Positions 1-11,615 are shown, counted from the stretch's first letter. The stretch: 64,000 nt of DNA from Nymphalis io (GCF_905147045.1 NC_065892.1:1121001-1185000), one strand, 5' to 3'. The notes: generated from the letters alone by a model not told the origin. Made by a program: numbers and translations.

Positions 1-329
1 ATAGAAATATTACTCAATAGAATACATTCATCCAAATTATATGCAGTAAAATGAAAAAGTCTTTTGTTTTAAACACTTAAGACCATTAAATTACTTATTT
101 AGATAAAAATTCATAATTGTTAATAAATGAACATGACATAACGATTTAAGTATTTTTTTTTTAATATAAAAAACTACTTTTTATGGCTCAAATATAAAAG
201 TTAGCATATGCTGTCGCTGACTTTTTTGTAGGTATTATCAAGCTCTACAATTTTTCTTTAGAATTCAATCATATATCTCTTATTGTTAAACCAGCGTTCG
301 TAAATAACGTAATGTTTTCGTTTAACCGT

Positions 330-520
330 TTTTTCTCCGACTTACTTTACAAATCCGACTATCACGAAAAAGTCTTAATTTTTCGGGTTAATATATCCTA
401 TCAAACTCTCAAATATGGCTTACTATTAGTAAAAGAATTTTCAAAATCGGTTCAGTAGATCCAGAGGTTACCCCCTACAACCTCACAAACTTTACCTCTT
501 TATAAAATTAGTGTAGACTA
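330..520. repeat. Old lepidopteran repeat, family H
   Basis: The text from the AATCGGTTCAGTAGATCC motif through the short 'cctctttataaaattagt' end resembles the decayed 3' part of a very common lepidopteran interspersed element. The copy is heavily mutated. Family assignment is from memory of similar sequences and boundaries are approximate. The remaining 1-708 is AT-rich with nothing else recognised. Confidence 0.45.
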
Positions 521-708
521 TTAAAAAATATATATGTTTTATATTTAACGAAATGTATTACTTATTTTGAATCCATGTACATTGCAGTAATGTTATTAGA
601 TATTTTTTTCTTATTTTTATTATTTAACAATAAGTGTCATACGAAAAAGATAAAGCAAAAAGAAAAAGAATATAACTTTTCTATCTCTATGTTCATATTG
701 TATGAGAA

Positions 709-850
709 CTGAGATGGCTCGGTAATTAGAACACGTGAATATTAACTGAAGAGTGCAGGTTCAAAACTTTGAACTTTCTCTCTTGAGATGTTCATCTCGT
801 GCTGGGCGGTGAAGAAAAACAACGTTCTGTGCATGTGTAGGATTAAAAAC
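709..850 (+). mobile_element. SINE-A copy, decayed and truncated
   Basis: The head GAGATGGCTCGGTAATTAG, the 'acacgtgaatattaac' segment and the later 'ttcatctcgtgctgggcggtgaag' line up with the better copies at 7531 and 26740. The right half is missing. It is a tRNA-derived, LINE-dependent non-coding retroposon. Confidence 0.65.
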
Positions 851-1379
851 TACAGCAATGAAATAAATAAAGGTTGTTACTTGAATATGAATGTGAAAAG
901 TAAATTCGATAGAGAACATATCGAATGTTTTTGAAAATATAAGGTAAAGTTAAATTAATAAGCTTATGTAAAAGCATCTCATGATGACCTGGTCTATTTT
1001 TTTTCATTACCTGTATCACAAAGAGGCGAGAAGCACCTTTTTCCCCTACCCTTTCTTCGTCGTGACGTATTTTTTATGAAGACATTATAACGGATCTAGC
1101 AAGCGAGCGGACTTTGTTGAAATATGGCAAACGCAAAATTAAAAAAGAATTTATAAGTAGAATTAAATTGTGTTATGAAACATAAAACAAATAAATTGAA
1201 GGACCATTTCTGTTTAGTAGGTTTTATACTTTAGGCTTTTATGGGAGGGAGTATGACGTCAGTTATTTCCTTTTTTTTATTGACGCGACTGGTATGCCTC
1301 ACATAGTACAATTATTAATATAACTTTAAAATAAATGCAAAGTAATGAATTTGTAATTAAACGCGATACAGCTAAACAG

Positions 1380-1620
1380 GACAAAGGGTTTAAATAATCG
1401 TCACCATTAAGGCGGTGGGTATATCGCCGATATTAATATTTTTAACGAGACCCCGGGGTTTTATTCAGGGAAATTGCAGTTAGAAGGATCTTATTAATGA
1501 ACGTCGCAGACTCCTTTGTCCGGCGCGAGAGCATTTCCTGCACAATCGCTCTGACACCGAGTAATTAGGGAGAAAAATTCGTTACCCTGAAATCTAGTAA
1601 CGCAACCGTATTTAACTATT
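1380..1620. other. Single-copy block with balanced base composition
   Basis: This is not repeated elsewhere in the window and is visibly richer in G+C than its surroundings. It contains homeodomain-type (TAATTAG, ATTAATGA) and TCF-like (CCTTTGTCC) words. No open frame or splice structure is apparent. It could be a cis-regulatory element or an unrecognised old repeat; base composition is the only direct evidence. Confidence 0.2.
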
Positions 1621-1727
1621 GTAAAGGGAAAAAAATTAAATCACCTCAAGTGTTATAAGACTTTTATAACAAGTAATATTAGCTTTATTTGTTATTTTAT
1701 TCATTTCTATCTTTTTTTATGTTCATA

Positions 1728-1815
1728 TGTAGGTGAACGGGCTGATGGGCCACCTGATGGTAAGGGGTTACAACTGACCATAGACATTGGCGCTGTTAGA
1801 AATATGAACCATTCC
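1728..1815 (-). mobile_element. Element D fragment (3' end part)
   Basis: The plus-strand words GGGCCACCTGATGGTAAGG and 'catagacattggcgctgttagaaat' match the reverse complement of the element D 3' end. It is decayed and lacks the 5' half. Confidence 0.6.
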
Positions 1816-3339
1816 AAATGTCATTTTACAAAACATATTAAATTTAAAACTACCAATACGGAACGCGAATTTTAATATCGGGGTAAGATGGAAAAAGGTC
1901 TCTTCTTATTGGAGTACTAGTAAACGCTTCAAGTTAAGGTACGTTTAATTTGTTTTCTATCAGTAAAACATGTGTATTAGTGTTTTAAAACTAAGTATTA
2001 TGTTTACCTTTAAAAATTCCTCATCCGCATTACGAGTCTAATTTATAATAAAAAGCGACAGTATTAAAGTTTTACATAAATTATAATAATTATACAAACC
2101 GGAATTCAGCAGGTTTGAAAGGAAACCAAAAAATTGAATAGAATGATTTTAAAATATAACTCTTAAATATTTACGATTCTCGCGGCCGTCAGACGTTTGC
2201 TGTTTATTTCGAGATTATATTTTTCAAAAGTTATTATCAAACGATTTAAAAGATAACAAATTTCTTCGCTTATGATCTATCTTCATTTAAATATTCATTC
2301 AAGGTTTTATTTGACAATGAAGAGTCGACCCGATCAATAGATAGGTTTAACAAAAAACGCAGGTGCGTATGAACGAGGCAATAATATAATATTGTTTTAT
2401 TTCAACCAATAGTAAGTCAGTTTTTTACTCGCAACACGTTAGTCTATGGGCGTTCCGGTTCGTAAGCCAGCACGATGACCTTTTATTATTAATTACTGGC
2501 CTAAAGTGTAGAAGTTAGCGTTATATGAAATTATGCCATTGCATAATCATTACACATACATATATATATATATATATATATCATTATTGAACATATCGGG
2601 AAGTGAGACAGAGGAAGCTTCAACTGATAACTAAATTTGTCATATTTTTCGAGATATTGGTTTTGGTGTCTGTATTATAATCATTATGACATAGCTCGTA
2701 TAATTAATCGTTTAAAATGATTATTATTGCACTTGAGTATTAATAATAGTTTTATTTATGTATTAATAAAAAAAATATAGTTTTATTTTTAAAATTAAGA
2801 TTCACGATAAAAAATGTGTATCGTTTTAAAATAAAATATAGTACTTATTATAGTACTTTATGTAAATAAAGTATTTACTGTAAATGCTTAATTCTAATAT
2901 GTATATTTTTATTAGTATAATATTGTGTGTTAGCACATTGCTATTAATCAAATCAATATCCGTTATTGTTTACAAAATTAAAATGCAATTACAATATTTG
3001 CTTTGCTTTAGTTAGTATTTAATATATATACAATAAAATAATTTTTATGTGAAATATATAGGATTAATGTATATTTTTTATTTTACTACGAAGTCTGTGA
3101 TGTGATTTTAAGGCCATGATGAGTGGAACCGATGACTTTTCGATACTTATTGGGAACCACTCGATAAATAAAGATAAATTCGGAACATTTAATAACAATC
3201 ACTTTTCCTATTTGTTTATATTTCAATAAAGAATAACAAAGCACTCATAATATATTTCCATTTATCAGAATTATTAAATTAAAAATAAATCGTGTTATTT
3301 ATTTTAAATTTTGAACTGTCACTGTTGGCTCAAAAACGC
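1816..3339. other. AT-rich DNA, no gene seen
   Basis: No coding sequence or clear mobile element was recognised. It contains a short TA run (2558-2581) and long A/T-dominated stretches (about 2700-3080). Confidence 0.6.
2558..2581. repeat. (TA)n microsatellite
   Basis: An uninterrupted run of alternating T and A is read directly in the sequence. Confidence 0.9.
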
Positions 3340-3860
3340 CATCGCTTGTATTTGAAATTGAATAAGTCTGATGAGTGACGCAACGGGGCCTCTCGGAGTT
3401 CGCGATGAGATGATGATCAGATCGCACTTAATGACATGTATATAACAATTTCATGACGATATTTGTGTTTAGTTCGAACATTCTTGCGGCGTATCATTCT
3501 ACGAATTTATAAAACTGTTGTGATACGCGTCGCCGATTTGTTATAGACAGCGTCTATTTCATCCGAAGTTTATGACTTTCGTCGAAATGAATTCAAATCA
3601 GTCATTTACAACATGATTAATTTCTGTTGCGTTAAAACACTATGGATCTAATTATTTGATAAACTCGGTGCAATATCTGTTTTTATAACGTAATTGATTG
3701 ATGGAATAAAATTAATACACTTGTTAGATTTCTGAATGCAATTAAGCGCATATTTGTGTTGCGAATACCGTTTCGCGCGGTCGCGTCGAGTCGTGGCTTT
3801 CGAGCGAAATTGCGGTGAAACTGATATAACGACGGGCGTCAGCCACGCTACATGCAATGA
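3340..3860. other. Single-copy block with raised G+C
   Basis: Balanced composition (for example around 3380-3420 and 3480-3560, with CGTCGCCG and GTCGCGTCGAG patches) contrasts with AT-rich flanks. A minus-strand frame of about 69 codons crosses 3648-3857 but shows no recognised motif or splice context. It may be regulatory DNA in front of the GC island; this is inference only. Confidence 0.2.
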
Positions 3861-4077
3861 TTTCTATTAGAAAAAAAAATGATACGAAAAAATCGGTATA
3901 AACATTTCAAGCTTCAATGAAACATTACGTCCAGGATTTATTTCAGAAAACTAAAAAGATGTGTGTCATAGTTTACGATCAGTGAGTCTATAGGTTAACT
4001 TGTAACTAAGATGATCGTCTCCAGGCCAGGTCTTCATAAATTTGTAAACAATCAAAATATAAAAAAATACCGCTGAA

Positions 4078-4132
4078 TTTAATTCGCCAGATCTTCTCAG
4101 GACCGGGTATTTTCATTTCCGAACCGGTGGTG
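4078..4132 (-). mobile_element. Family F fragment
   Basis: The reverse complement reads ACCACCGGTTCGGAAATGAA, then 'aatacccggtcctgagaag'. This matches the plus-strand copy at 13985-14056. It is a short piece of a common lepidopteran repeat, of unknown class here. Confidence 0.65.
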
Positions 4133-4264
4133 GTTGCGCTTTGACTAAAAATTAGTGTAATACTACAACGTTAAATAAAGTGGTTTAGATTTAAAACAAT
4201 TTATTTATTGATTCAACTTAATATTTAATATTCGGTATTTATCTTTTGTGAAGTGTTTTTTTTT

Positions 4265-4478
4265 TATTTATTGTACATATGTAGACTGGAAAATGGACCA
4301 CCAGGTTGTAAGTGGCCACTAGCGTCTATAGACTTTATCAATGAGCCGTCAACTATGGTATCTAAGGTAGGTCCCTTGTGTCTATAATAACATGAAGGCA
4401 CTCACCCTTTTAACCAGAACGGTTTGGCCGCAGAATAAATGATGCACTCACACATCTATACTAGGCCCTACCACCCAC
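4265..4478 (-). mobile_element. Element D copy, decayed
   Basis: In order on the plus strand there is a 'gaccaccaggttgtaagtgg' box, 'tcccttgtgtctataa', 'ctcacccttttaaccagaac' and a terminal 'ggccctaccaccc'. This is the reverse-complement order of element D (3' end first). Many substitutions and small deletions show an old insertion. Confidence 0.7.
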
Positions 4479-5079
4479 ATTGTGTTATACATTTAAAACA
4501 TTTTATGTGTCAGTTTTTATAAATATTACGCAATCAAGATTATGTTACATAACATTTTTTTAATACAAATTTAGTTTAAAGTAAATAGAAAGCTCATTAA
4601 TTGTTTACACGCCGCAGTGTTCCTCGTGATTGCCGTTATAAAGCAGGTTATGAGTTGTAAGAAAAGTTTTGCATAGTAATGTGTCTACGGTGTGTAGCGA
4701 CCGTTATATTGTCGCGTATTTTAATAATTTGAATGTATGTGATATCGATACTAATGATTTTATACAAATGAATATTAATTTGATAGAAACGTTCGATTCC
4801 CTTTCATGATTCAAATCATCTTTTGTATTTCACATTAAGTGTTTGAATTTTAATTACGTAATTTATGAAAGGGGTAAATTTATTTCGCAAAAGTTTCAAT
4901 CAGTTTGGTTATACGTAGAAGATAAAATATTTAGTCATATTTAATTTTGTTAATTGTACCAAGAGTGAATTCTTAAGAAAGACATTGCTTACTAAAATAA
5001 CATCGGGTGCCGAGTTCAAAAAAGTAAATAAGATTTGTATGTAATAAGTAGGTATTAAAATAACGTAAACACACTACCT

Positions 5080-5420
5080 TTGACGGAAGGTCTTAATGAG
5101 AAAAGTTTGATGCGACTTCCATTTTGAGTCAAAGTTCTATCATCACCGTTTATTTTCATGGCTGGGGTGCGACCAGTCGCTGGCACATTGGAAATAAGAT
5201 AAGAATCTCTTTTGAATTATAAACAAAAGTTGATTTAGTTATCGACGCCGACCGCTGTGTTCGATCAACGCTTCTTTAACTTCTCCGATCGCATTTGAAA
5301 TTGTTTTAAGAAGTTTATATTGACGATATTCCTAAAGAAGCAAGGGTTTCAATGAGTAATACGATGCATCAAGATGAATGCGTATGATTCATTATTTGTC
5401 TTGTTATTAAAAATATTCGT
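5080..5420. other. Single-copy block left of the GC island
   Basis: This is non-repetitive, moderately G+C-rich sequence with GACCAGTCGCTGG and CGACGCCGACCGC words. It lies about 0.5 kb beyond the donor site of the candidate exon at 5926, so it would be intronic if that exon is real. No open frame or repeat was recognised. Confidence 0.2.
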
Positions 5421-5925
5421 CGATTTATTTAATTTATTCTTTAATTATCGTTCCACAATAATGGTAATTATATTAAATGAAAATGTTTTGATCGACTTTA
5501 AAAACGTAATAGATTTATGTCCTTAAAGTTTCAGATTGAAAACTTTGTTATTAATTCTGATAGTCCTGTGGGATACTCAAAGTTGTGGACGTGACTCAAT
5601 CGGCAATAATCTCAACTCATACGTACGAAGCTTAAAGTTACCACTAATAATTCTGGCGACTTATCAAATCCTACTAGCGTATTTTCTACCAATAGTAACT
5701 TAGCTAAGTTTATTCAGTCTACGAGAGTATTCTACGAGAGTTGTGACAATAGAACAGCAACCTCCTTATGAAAACATTGATAACATCGCGATAAATTAGT
5801 CGCGGAACCGCAAGAGTTGTTATCAGATTCGCACGTTCATAACTTTGCAAGCGTCGTGCTCTCTACACGCGGAAACTTATCGGTCGAGTGCGTGCCGATG
5901 GGCGGGAAACATTGAACTGACTTAC

Positions 5926-6340
5926 CATGTTAGAGAGCAGCAGACGTTGGTGTTTACCGACTTGGGGGTCAAGGGTTTGGAGCGGAAAAGCAAGGGGTAA
6001 TGGGAGAGGTAGTGGCAGTGGAAGCGGGTGCTGCAGGATCAGCGGCGGGCAGCAGGCGCACGGCGTCGCGTAGGACACGCACCCAAGCTGCGGCGGGAAC
6101 AGCGTGCCGACGGCCTCCTCGAGGCCTCTCCAACGTCTCTCACGACCGCATCCACGGCCGACCCCCGAGCTTTCGACGGCTACACGCGCCGCCGACTCCT
6201 CAATACCGTATTTGACCGGTTCCTCGAATGCCCGAAAGGACAAATTCTACAATACGAACAGCGCGGGAACTCGTACAAAGTTTCGCGGCAAGTCGAATCG
6301 GATACGGAAAGGGCCGGATCGCAGTCGGGAGCGGGAAACT
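5926..6340 (-). other. Candidate 5' exon ending at a GTAAGT donor
   Basis: If transcription starts near the initiator-like word at 6340, a 5' exon of about 415 bases would end at 5926 with ATG|GTAAGTCAG. The final ATG could be the start codon split from the rest of the coding sequence by the first intron, or it may be incidental. An upstream ATG on this strand (near 6150) is followed by a stop after three codons, so the body reads as untranslated. No acceptor or second exon was identified to the left in 1-5925, so the gene's identity is unknown. Confidence 0.35.
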
Positions 6341-6660
6341 GAGCGATCGGGAGAAGCGAGAAACAACGCGCAGGGCTCGCGAGAGTGTGGAGAAAGTGGC
6401 GGCGTGCACGGAGCACAAGTCGCCAGGCCGGCGTGTGGCGGTGGACTGAGCGGCGAGGCAGGTGCGCGAGGCGCGCGGAGGGCGTAGGGGCGGGCCTACC
6501 TGACTCACCTGGGCGCTTGCGCCGCGCTCGCTCAGCCTCCGACCGCTCTGCATCTCGCACCTCGTGCCTCGGGCTTTGCTACTCTGCAACGCCGTCGGTG
6601 CATGACCGCGGCCGTAACACCGATCTCCGAGCCGTCGGTGACAACCATAACTTTTCATGA
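5926..6660 (-). promoter_or_regulatory. GC/CpG-rich island, candidate promoter with first exon(s)
   Basis: About 700 bases of CpG-rich sequence sit abruptly in AT-rich DNA, the largest such island in the window. On the minus strand there are two initiator-like TCAGTC/TCAGTT words (about 6449-6444 and 6342-6337). There are also two textbook splice donors in the same direction: CCCAG|GTGAGT (exon end 6509) and CATG|GTAAGT (exon end 5926). Frames of 60-150 codons occur in several phases on both strands, as expected for GC-rich DNA without stops, and none resembles a known protein. The best reading is a promoter plus non-coding or 5'-UTR exon(s) of a unit transcribed leftward out of the window. 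A bidirectional promoter or a long non-coding RNA start is also possible. Confidence 0.45.
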
Positions 6661-6954
6661 GAGATGAATTTCAATAATTATTTGAATGAACGTTTCTTAA
6701 TTTTATTTTGTTATTAACAATATAAACAACTTACAACTACTGAACTTTTATTAGAAAAGTAGGATTAAGAATACGTATTAAAAACTTTAAAAGTACACCA
6801 ATAACTTAAAAATGTATCACTGTAACATTGTCAATAAAACAGATTAGTTACGACAATAGTACTTAAGTCGAAACGCAAAAAAATACGAATAATAAATTAA
6901 TGATATAAATTTTTTATGTATCATTACGAGAAGTCAGCAAAGGTTTATTTTAAG

Positions 6955-7095
6955 GGCCTTATCGCGGGCATAAAATTGTATTGATCCTGAAAATCGGACT
7001 CGTTAGAGGACATGACAAGAGGCATCCGGCATAAGCTCATTGTATACGCTTAGGGGCATTAAGCGCCTTTTACCGTCGTGCACTATTTACTTTTA
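6955..7095. other. Single-copy G+C-raised block beside the GC island
   Basis: The stretch around 'ccttatcgcgggcataaaattg' and 'aggcatccggcataagctc' is non-repetitive and less AT-rich than its flanks. It lies about 300 bases upstream of the minus-strand promoter candidate. It may be promoter-proximal regulatory DNA; nothing in it is diagnostic. Confidence 0.2.
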
Positions 7096-7530
7096 CAGTA
7101 AAAACACAAGGTACAGTTTTTCGTCTCACTACAACTTAAGCGAAATAATGAATGATATATGTTCTTTTATTTCTATTTTATTTGCGGTACTTAAGATCAT
7201 AACATACAAAACCTTATTATAGATTTGTTGAACAATTTAATTTAATTATTATCGAATATTTTTTATTTATAGCTCTAAATATAACACGAATATGTTTGAA
7301 GTATAAGTATAATGTATAATTCAGATTATTTTTATAAATAAATATAATAAATATATTTATATGCTTTGAAATACGAAACTATAAGCCACTCCTTGTAACG
7401 TCAATAAGATGAATTCTGAGATGTTAAGTTGGAATGGAGCAATAAATTTGTCTATCAAGTATTTTATACTTCATAAGTTAAATATACTATTTATCGAATA
7501 TTAATAAAATTGTTTTATTATGATGATGAA

Positions 7531-7835
7531 GCCGAGATGGCCCAGTGGTAAGAACGCGTGAATCTTAACCGATGATCGTGGGTTCAAACCCGGGCAAGCA
7601 CCACTGAATTTTCATGTGCTTAATTTGTGATTATAATTCATCTCGTGCTTTACGGTGAAGGAAAACATCGTGAGGAAACCTGCATGTATCTAATTTCACT
7701 GAAATTCTGTCACATGTGTATTCCACCAACCCGCATTGGAGCAGCGTGGTGGAATAAGCTCCAAACCTTCTCCTCAAAAAGAGGAGAGGAGGCCTTTAGC
7801 CCAGCAGTGGGACATTCACAGGCTGTTACGGGTAC
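7531..7835 (+). mobile_element. SINE-A, near full-length
   Basis: It starts with a tRNA-like head: GCCGAGATGGCCCAGTGG with a box-A-like region, then 'gtgggttcaaacccggg' as box B. A unique body follows ('catgtgcttaatttgtg', 'ggtgaaggaaaacatcgtg', 'gcattggagcagcgtggtgg'). The copy ends 'gggacattcacaggctgttac' with a short (TACGG)-type tail. It resembles the Metulj-type SINEs described in butterflies. Use it as the reference copy for this family. Confidence 0.88.
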
Positions 7836-7978
7836 GGTACGGTTTTATTATTGTATTTTATATGGTGTTGATTTTTGATATAAATAAATTAAGAAAGTGC
7901 CTTTAATTATTCTAAGCAACCTATTAAATAGAACACAGAGCTACTAAGAATTGCCGTTCATCAGTAGAAAAAGTTATG

Positions 7979-8028
7979 CATACCCGGTATAGGTACTACA
8001 CTGACTTGCACATAGCCCTACCTACTAC
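7979..8028 (-). mobile_element. Element D 5'-end fragment
   Basis: The plus-strand text 'ggtactacactgacttgcacatagccctacc' resembles the reverse complement of the element D 5' terminus. It is short and mutated. Confidence 0.4.
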
Positions 8029-8589
8029 ACAATCGGAAAAATATAATAAAATATTCGATTAAATTATTTTTTTTCATTAGTTCTATTCAAATATTAATGC
8101 GATACTGTTTGCAATATAAGTCCGTATGTTTCATCATATAAGAACGTTTTGTTGAAAAGACTCAGATTACGAAATCTTGTTACAAACATGTAAACTAAGA
8201 ATAGATCAAATGTTAGACAACAGATGAAATATAAAATGTATAAATAATTGGCAACACTGTAGTCTTCGTGTACGGATAATATTATAAAATTTTGCAAACG
8301 TAAATCAAAGGGACTGCGAGGAGAGTATTGAATTAACTTTAAGACAGGCATTTCACATTCAAAAATTTTTATTTTCACCTTATGAGTTAATATTTTATTA
8401 TCTTACTGCCGTTAACGCGATTCGTCTTTGTAAATAAATAAAAAAATGTGCGTTTTCAAATAAAAACGAATGTCTAATATTTTATTCTTAGTTTAATATG
8501 CGCTACGGTCCAAAGTAAACCTTTTTTTTCAGGATAATAGGATTGCTCGTTATAAGAAATTAGGTACTAATATTAATATTAATGATGTT

Positions 8590-8697
8590 AAGCGTACATG
8601 TGTTAGGAGTGGGGACAACAATAGACAAAAAGGTCAGGATCGAATCTGCGACTTTTACACAGCCAGGCGGCCTGTATACCATTGCGTTATTGACGCT
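8590..8697 (-). mobile_element. SINE-E, tRNA-like fragment
   Basis: On the minus strand this reads a box-A-like AACGCAATGGTATACAGG and a box-B-like GTCGCAGATTCGATCC. A second related copy lies at 32253-32342. The pair and the Pol III-type boxes argue for a small tRNA-derived retroposon family. Confidence 0.5.
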
Positions 8698-8987
8698 TCC
8701 AAATAACAATTATTATGAACGTGTTACAAATAAAACGTGTTACAAATAGAAGAGGTAGATAGAAAGATTTGTTGCGCCTTCCTCAACAACAACAACCGCC
8801 AAGAAATTTTATTTTATTTTTAACTATAACATACAATAGCCCGATAAAGTCATGTTACAGGGAAAATGCCTCTTCTCCTTTTGAACAATCTAAGAACTGA
8901 TTCCATCACGCTAACGCAACAAACATTACACACGGTAACACATGTGGCAAATTCGGACGTACAATAATTTATGTAGGATAATTTAAT

Positions 8988-9200
8988 CGGTGGTAGAACT
9001 ATGTACACGTCTGGTTGGGTACCACTCATCAAATATTCTACTGCCAAACCGCAACATTTAGTACTGTTGAGTTCCTATTTAAAGGCCAGCCCAACAAGCA
9101 AGAAGGTTATAACATCTTAGTTTCCAAGATTGTGGTGCATTGGTAATGTACGCTTAATATTTCTTTTACCTCCGAACGCCTCCATATAAATAAAAAAAAA
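8988..9200 (+). mobile_element. Element D copy, decayed
   Basis: The order 'ggtggtagaac', 'gggtaccactcatcaaatattctac', 'ttagtttccaagattgtgg', 'ttggtaatgtacgc' and a closing 'tataaataaaaaaaaaa' follows element D from its 5' end to its A-tail, with small deletions. Confidence 0.65.
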
Positions 9201-9961
9201 ACACCTGAAAACTCTGGGGTGCTTGCCGGATCTGAACTTAATGTTTGTATATAAATAAATATATAATTGGTTATGATTCAACTTGTTCTATCTACTGAGA
9301 AATCTCGGCTTACGTAATAACATAACATTTTATGTAACATTGGATATTTGCAAGTACTATTTCTATATTTTATCTTTGTTTCGAATAAAGCACTACAGCG
9401 CTAACGCTGCGTTGGTATTAAATTAAATAACCATCGAAAATATTTACAAGAGGCATCCCAATCCCAATACATAAGCTATTTGTAATTGAACAAATAGAAG
9501 CAATTTTTTAATTAATCAGTAGAACTATAACAATTTTCCATCGATGCAAACGTATACATGTAACTAACCACATTATATATTGTTTTTTATAATACATTTA
9601 CATTGAATTGATTAAATATTTTATCAGAATGTAAAAATAAAAAGGGTTTTCAAGAATCACTGAACCGTTTTTATTTCAGTGATATTAATAAAATGATAGT
9701 TAATTTTTTTTATATGAATACGTAGCTCGGGTAGCATTCACTGTGTAAACATTAATCAATGTGTGTGTGATTTCTCTATCTCTGGCTGTGTATGCGTTTA
9801 TATTTACATGGTACGTAATAAATACTTCGCAAGTGTGTGTGGGTGTGTGGGGTGTGTTTTTCATATTAAACTCTAGAACTAGTTTCTGCCAGCGTTTTCG
9901 CTCGCGTGTGTAGAAAGTGTAAGTGTTATAAGGGTGACTATCTTTTTCTGTACACTCGACA

Positions 9962-10062
9962 AGGTGTATACAAAATTTCATAAAAACCGTTTGAGTAGTT
10001 AGGAAATAAAAGCGTAACAAACAAACAAATTCACTTCTGCATTTATAATATAAGTAAGGTAT
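9962..10062 (+). repeat. Family H 3'-end fragment
   Basis: The text 'acaaaatttcataaaaaccg' followed by 'aaagcgtaacaaacaaac' and 'tgcatttataatataagtaagg' is the characteristic 3' end of a widespread lepidopteran repeat. The copy is truncated at its left. Confidence 0.6.
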
Positions 10063-10121
10063 ACGAATTTTTTTAACGTTAAAATATTGACTAAATGCTG
10101 CAACTGCAATCATGTTTGTGC

Positions 10122-10192
10122 ATACATATATGTCATATAACTACAATATTATATATATATATATATAATATTGTAGTTATGTGACATATATG

Positions 10193-10244
<52 letters not shown>
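10122..10244. repeat. Large AT palindrome plus (AT)n array
   Basis: Two arms of about 37 bases, 10122-10158 and 10159-10195, are inverted copies of each other. They include the non-TA segment GTCATATAACTACAATATT and show one visible mismatch. The palindrome is followed directly by an alternating AT run to 10244. It could form a cruciform or RNA hairpin; it may derive from a TA-rich foldback element. Confidence 0.85.
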
Positions 10245-10247
<3 letters not shown>

Positions 10248-10469
10248 GGCGTCATAAATGTTATAGTATGGTTAACTCAAATCACAATAAGGCTTTTCGA
10301 ACTTTAGATTTCTAGTCTACTAAAGAATATGGAAATAAAATGGTGCAAGGAATATGCGCATTATTCATATTATGTTACATACACAATACCTGGTCGGCCG
10401 TTGGGATACAAATCGAATCAATAACAGCTATTTTTTAAAGAAATTTTCATTAATATACCGAACAAAGAA

Positions 10470-10640
10470 AACTGGCCGACAACAAATCCAACACTATCGG
10501 AAAGAGTTTAAAACCAACAAAAAAAAATCGTGCTTTATGAGGCACAGGAGTTACAGTCAACTTCTAGACTCCGGGCTGCGAGTAATATTCGAAGCCAACC
10601 TATTGTTGGACGCAAGGTTTGTATCCAGCCAGACCAATGT
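10470..10640 (-). mobile_element. SINE-C copy, decayed
   Basis: The words 'cggaaagagtttaaaaccaac', 'gtgctttatgaggcac' and 'cttctagactccgggctg' match, in order, the reverse complement of the SINE-C body seen at 40158-40526. The copy underlies most of a 139-codon frame at 10354-10773, which is therefore not a gene. Confidence 0.55.
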
Positions 10641-11147
10641 AAATGTTATATCTAATGATCAAGGTTACAAAGGTTTTGTTAAAGAGGTTACTTGGAAATA
10701 CCAAGATAAATTTAAACAAATAATAAAATTATTAAATATTTCTCGACGTTCGTGTGACATACAGATAACATAACAGACGAACAGCGAGAAATTTTATAAA
10801 ATATTTTCGATCGATAAAAACTCAAAAACTCTCACGAGATTTTATTCCAACAATATTTTACATACAGTTCAAATTCTAATTCCGTTTTAATGTATGCATG
10901 GAGCCTATATATGGCAAATAGTTTAAATAATAACACAGACCAAATACCATATAATAATAATAATCTTTATTCACATAAAAAGTAACAAATCATAATGAGG
11001 TCCCTGATTTCTGAGCTAGGCTCAAAGGCTATTACAGAAATCAGTGTCCTCTCTCATATTTTAGTGACATATCGTTCTATGTAAATAAAAAATAAATAAT
11101 AAATAAATATTTCTTACTGTATACTAGAAGGGAGTGTCAGAAGATTT

Positions 11148-11232
11148 GTGTGGGGTGTGTATGTGTTTGTGTGTTTGCGTGTGTGTCCGTGTGTGTGTAT
11201 GTGTGTGTGTTCGTGTGTGTGTGTGTGTGTAT
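11148..11232. repeat. (GT)n imperfect microsatellite
   Basis: A run of GT dinucleotides is interrupted by a few TTTGC, TCC and TTC variants. An apparent open frame across it is low-complexity only. Confidence 0.9.
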
Positions 11233-11615
11233 TTTGTTTCACAAGATATTATAGCAACAGCAGTTCAGTTTGTTATTGTATATTTTTTATTTTATTTATT
11301 TTGTTGTACAAATAAACTGCTTTAAAATCATGTTGTCTGGCTGAAGATGTTTGATGATTAAACATTAATAACATTAGCCCCTGATTCACAATATATATAA
11401 CTGTTATATATTTGGTACATATTGTAAGAATTGTTATTACATTTCAATAAGCACATTAATGTAGGACATATTATCCTATTACATACAGGTATGATATTGA
11501 TAATAAAAACGTTAAAATAGTATTCATTGATTTTTTACTTTATATACATATACTATCAACTGTAAATGATTGATGAAAAAGAGTAACTATTGAACGTCTT
11601 GATAGTTTTTTTTTT

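Noticed and set aside
5863..6660. Several 60-150-codon open frames on both strands over the GC island
   Set aside because: They overlap each other in most phases, the minus-strand frame at 5863-6243 begins with a non-ATG codon (TTG), and none shows a domain. GC-rich DNA has few stop codons by chance.
7531..7605. tRNA gene in the SINE-A head
   Set aside because: There are at least eighteen full or partial copies of the family, and the acceptor stem does not pair well.
10354..10773. 139-codon plus-strand open frame, among the longest in the window
   Set aside because: Much of it is a decayed reverse-orientation SINE-C copy (about 10470-10640). The Lys/Asn-rich remainder reflects AT-rich DNA.
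11134..11325. Cys/Val-rich 63-codon frame
   Set aside because: It is a translation of the GT microsatellite.
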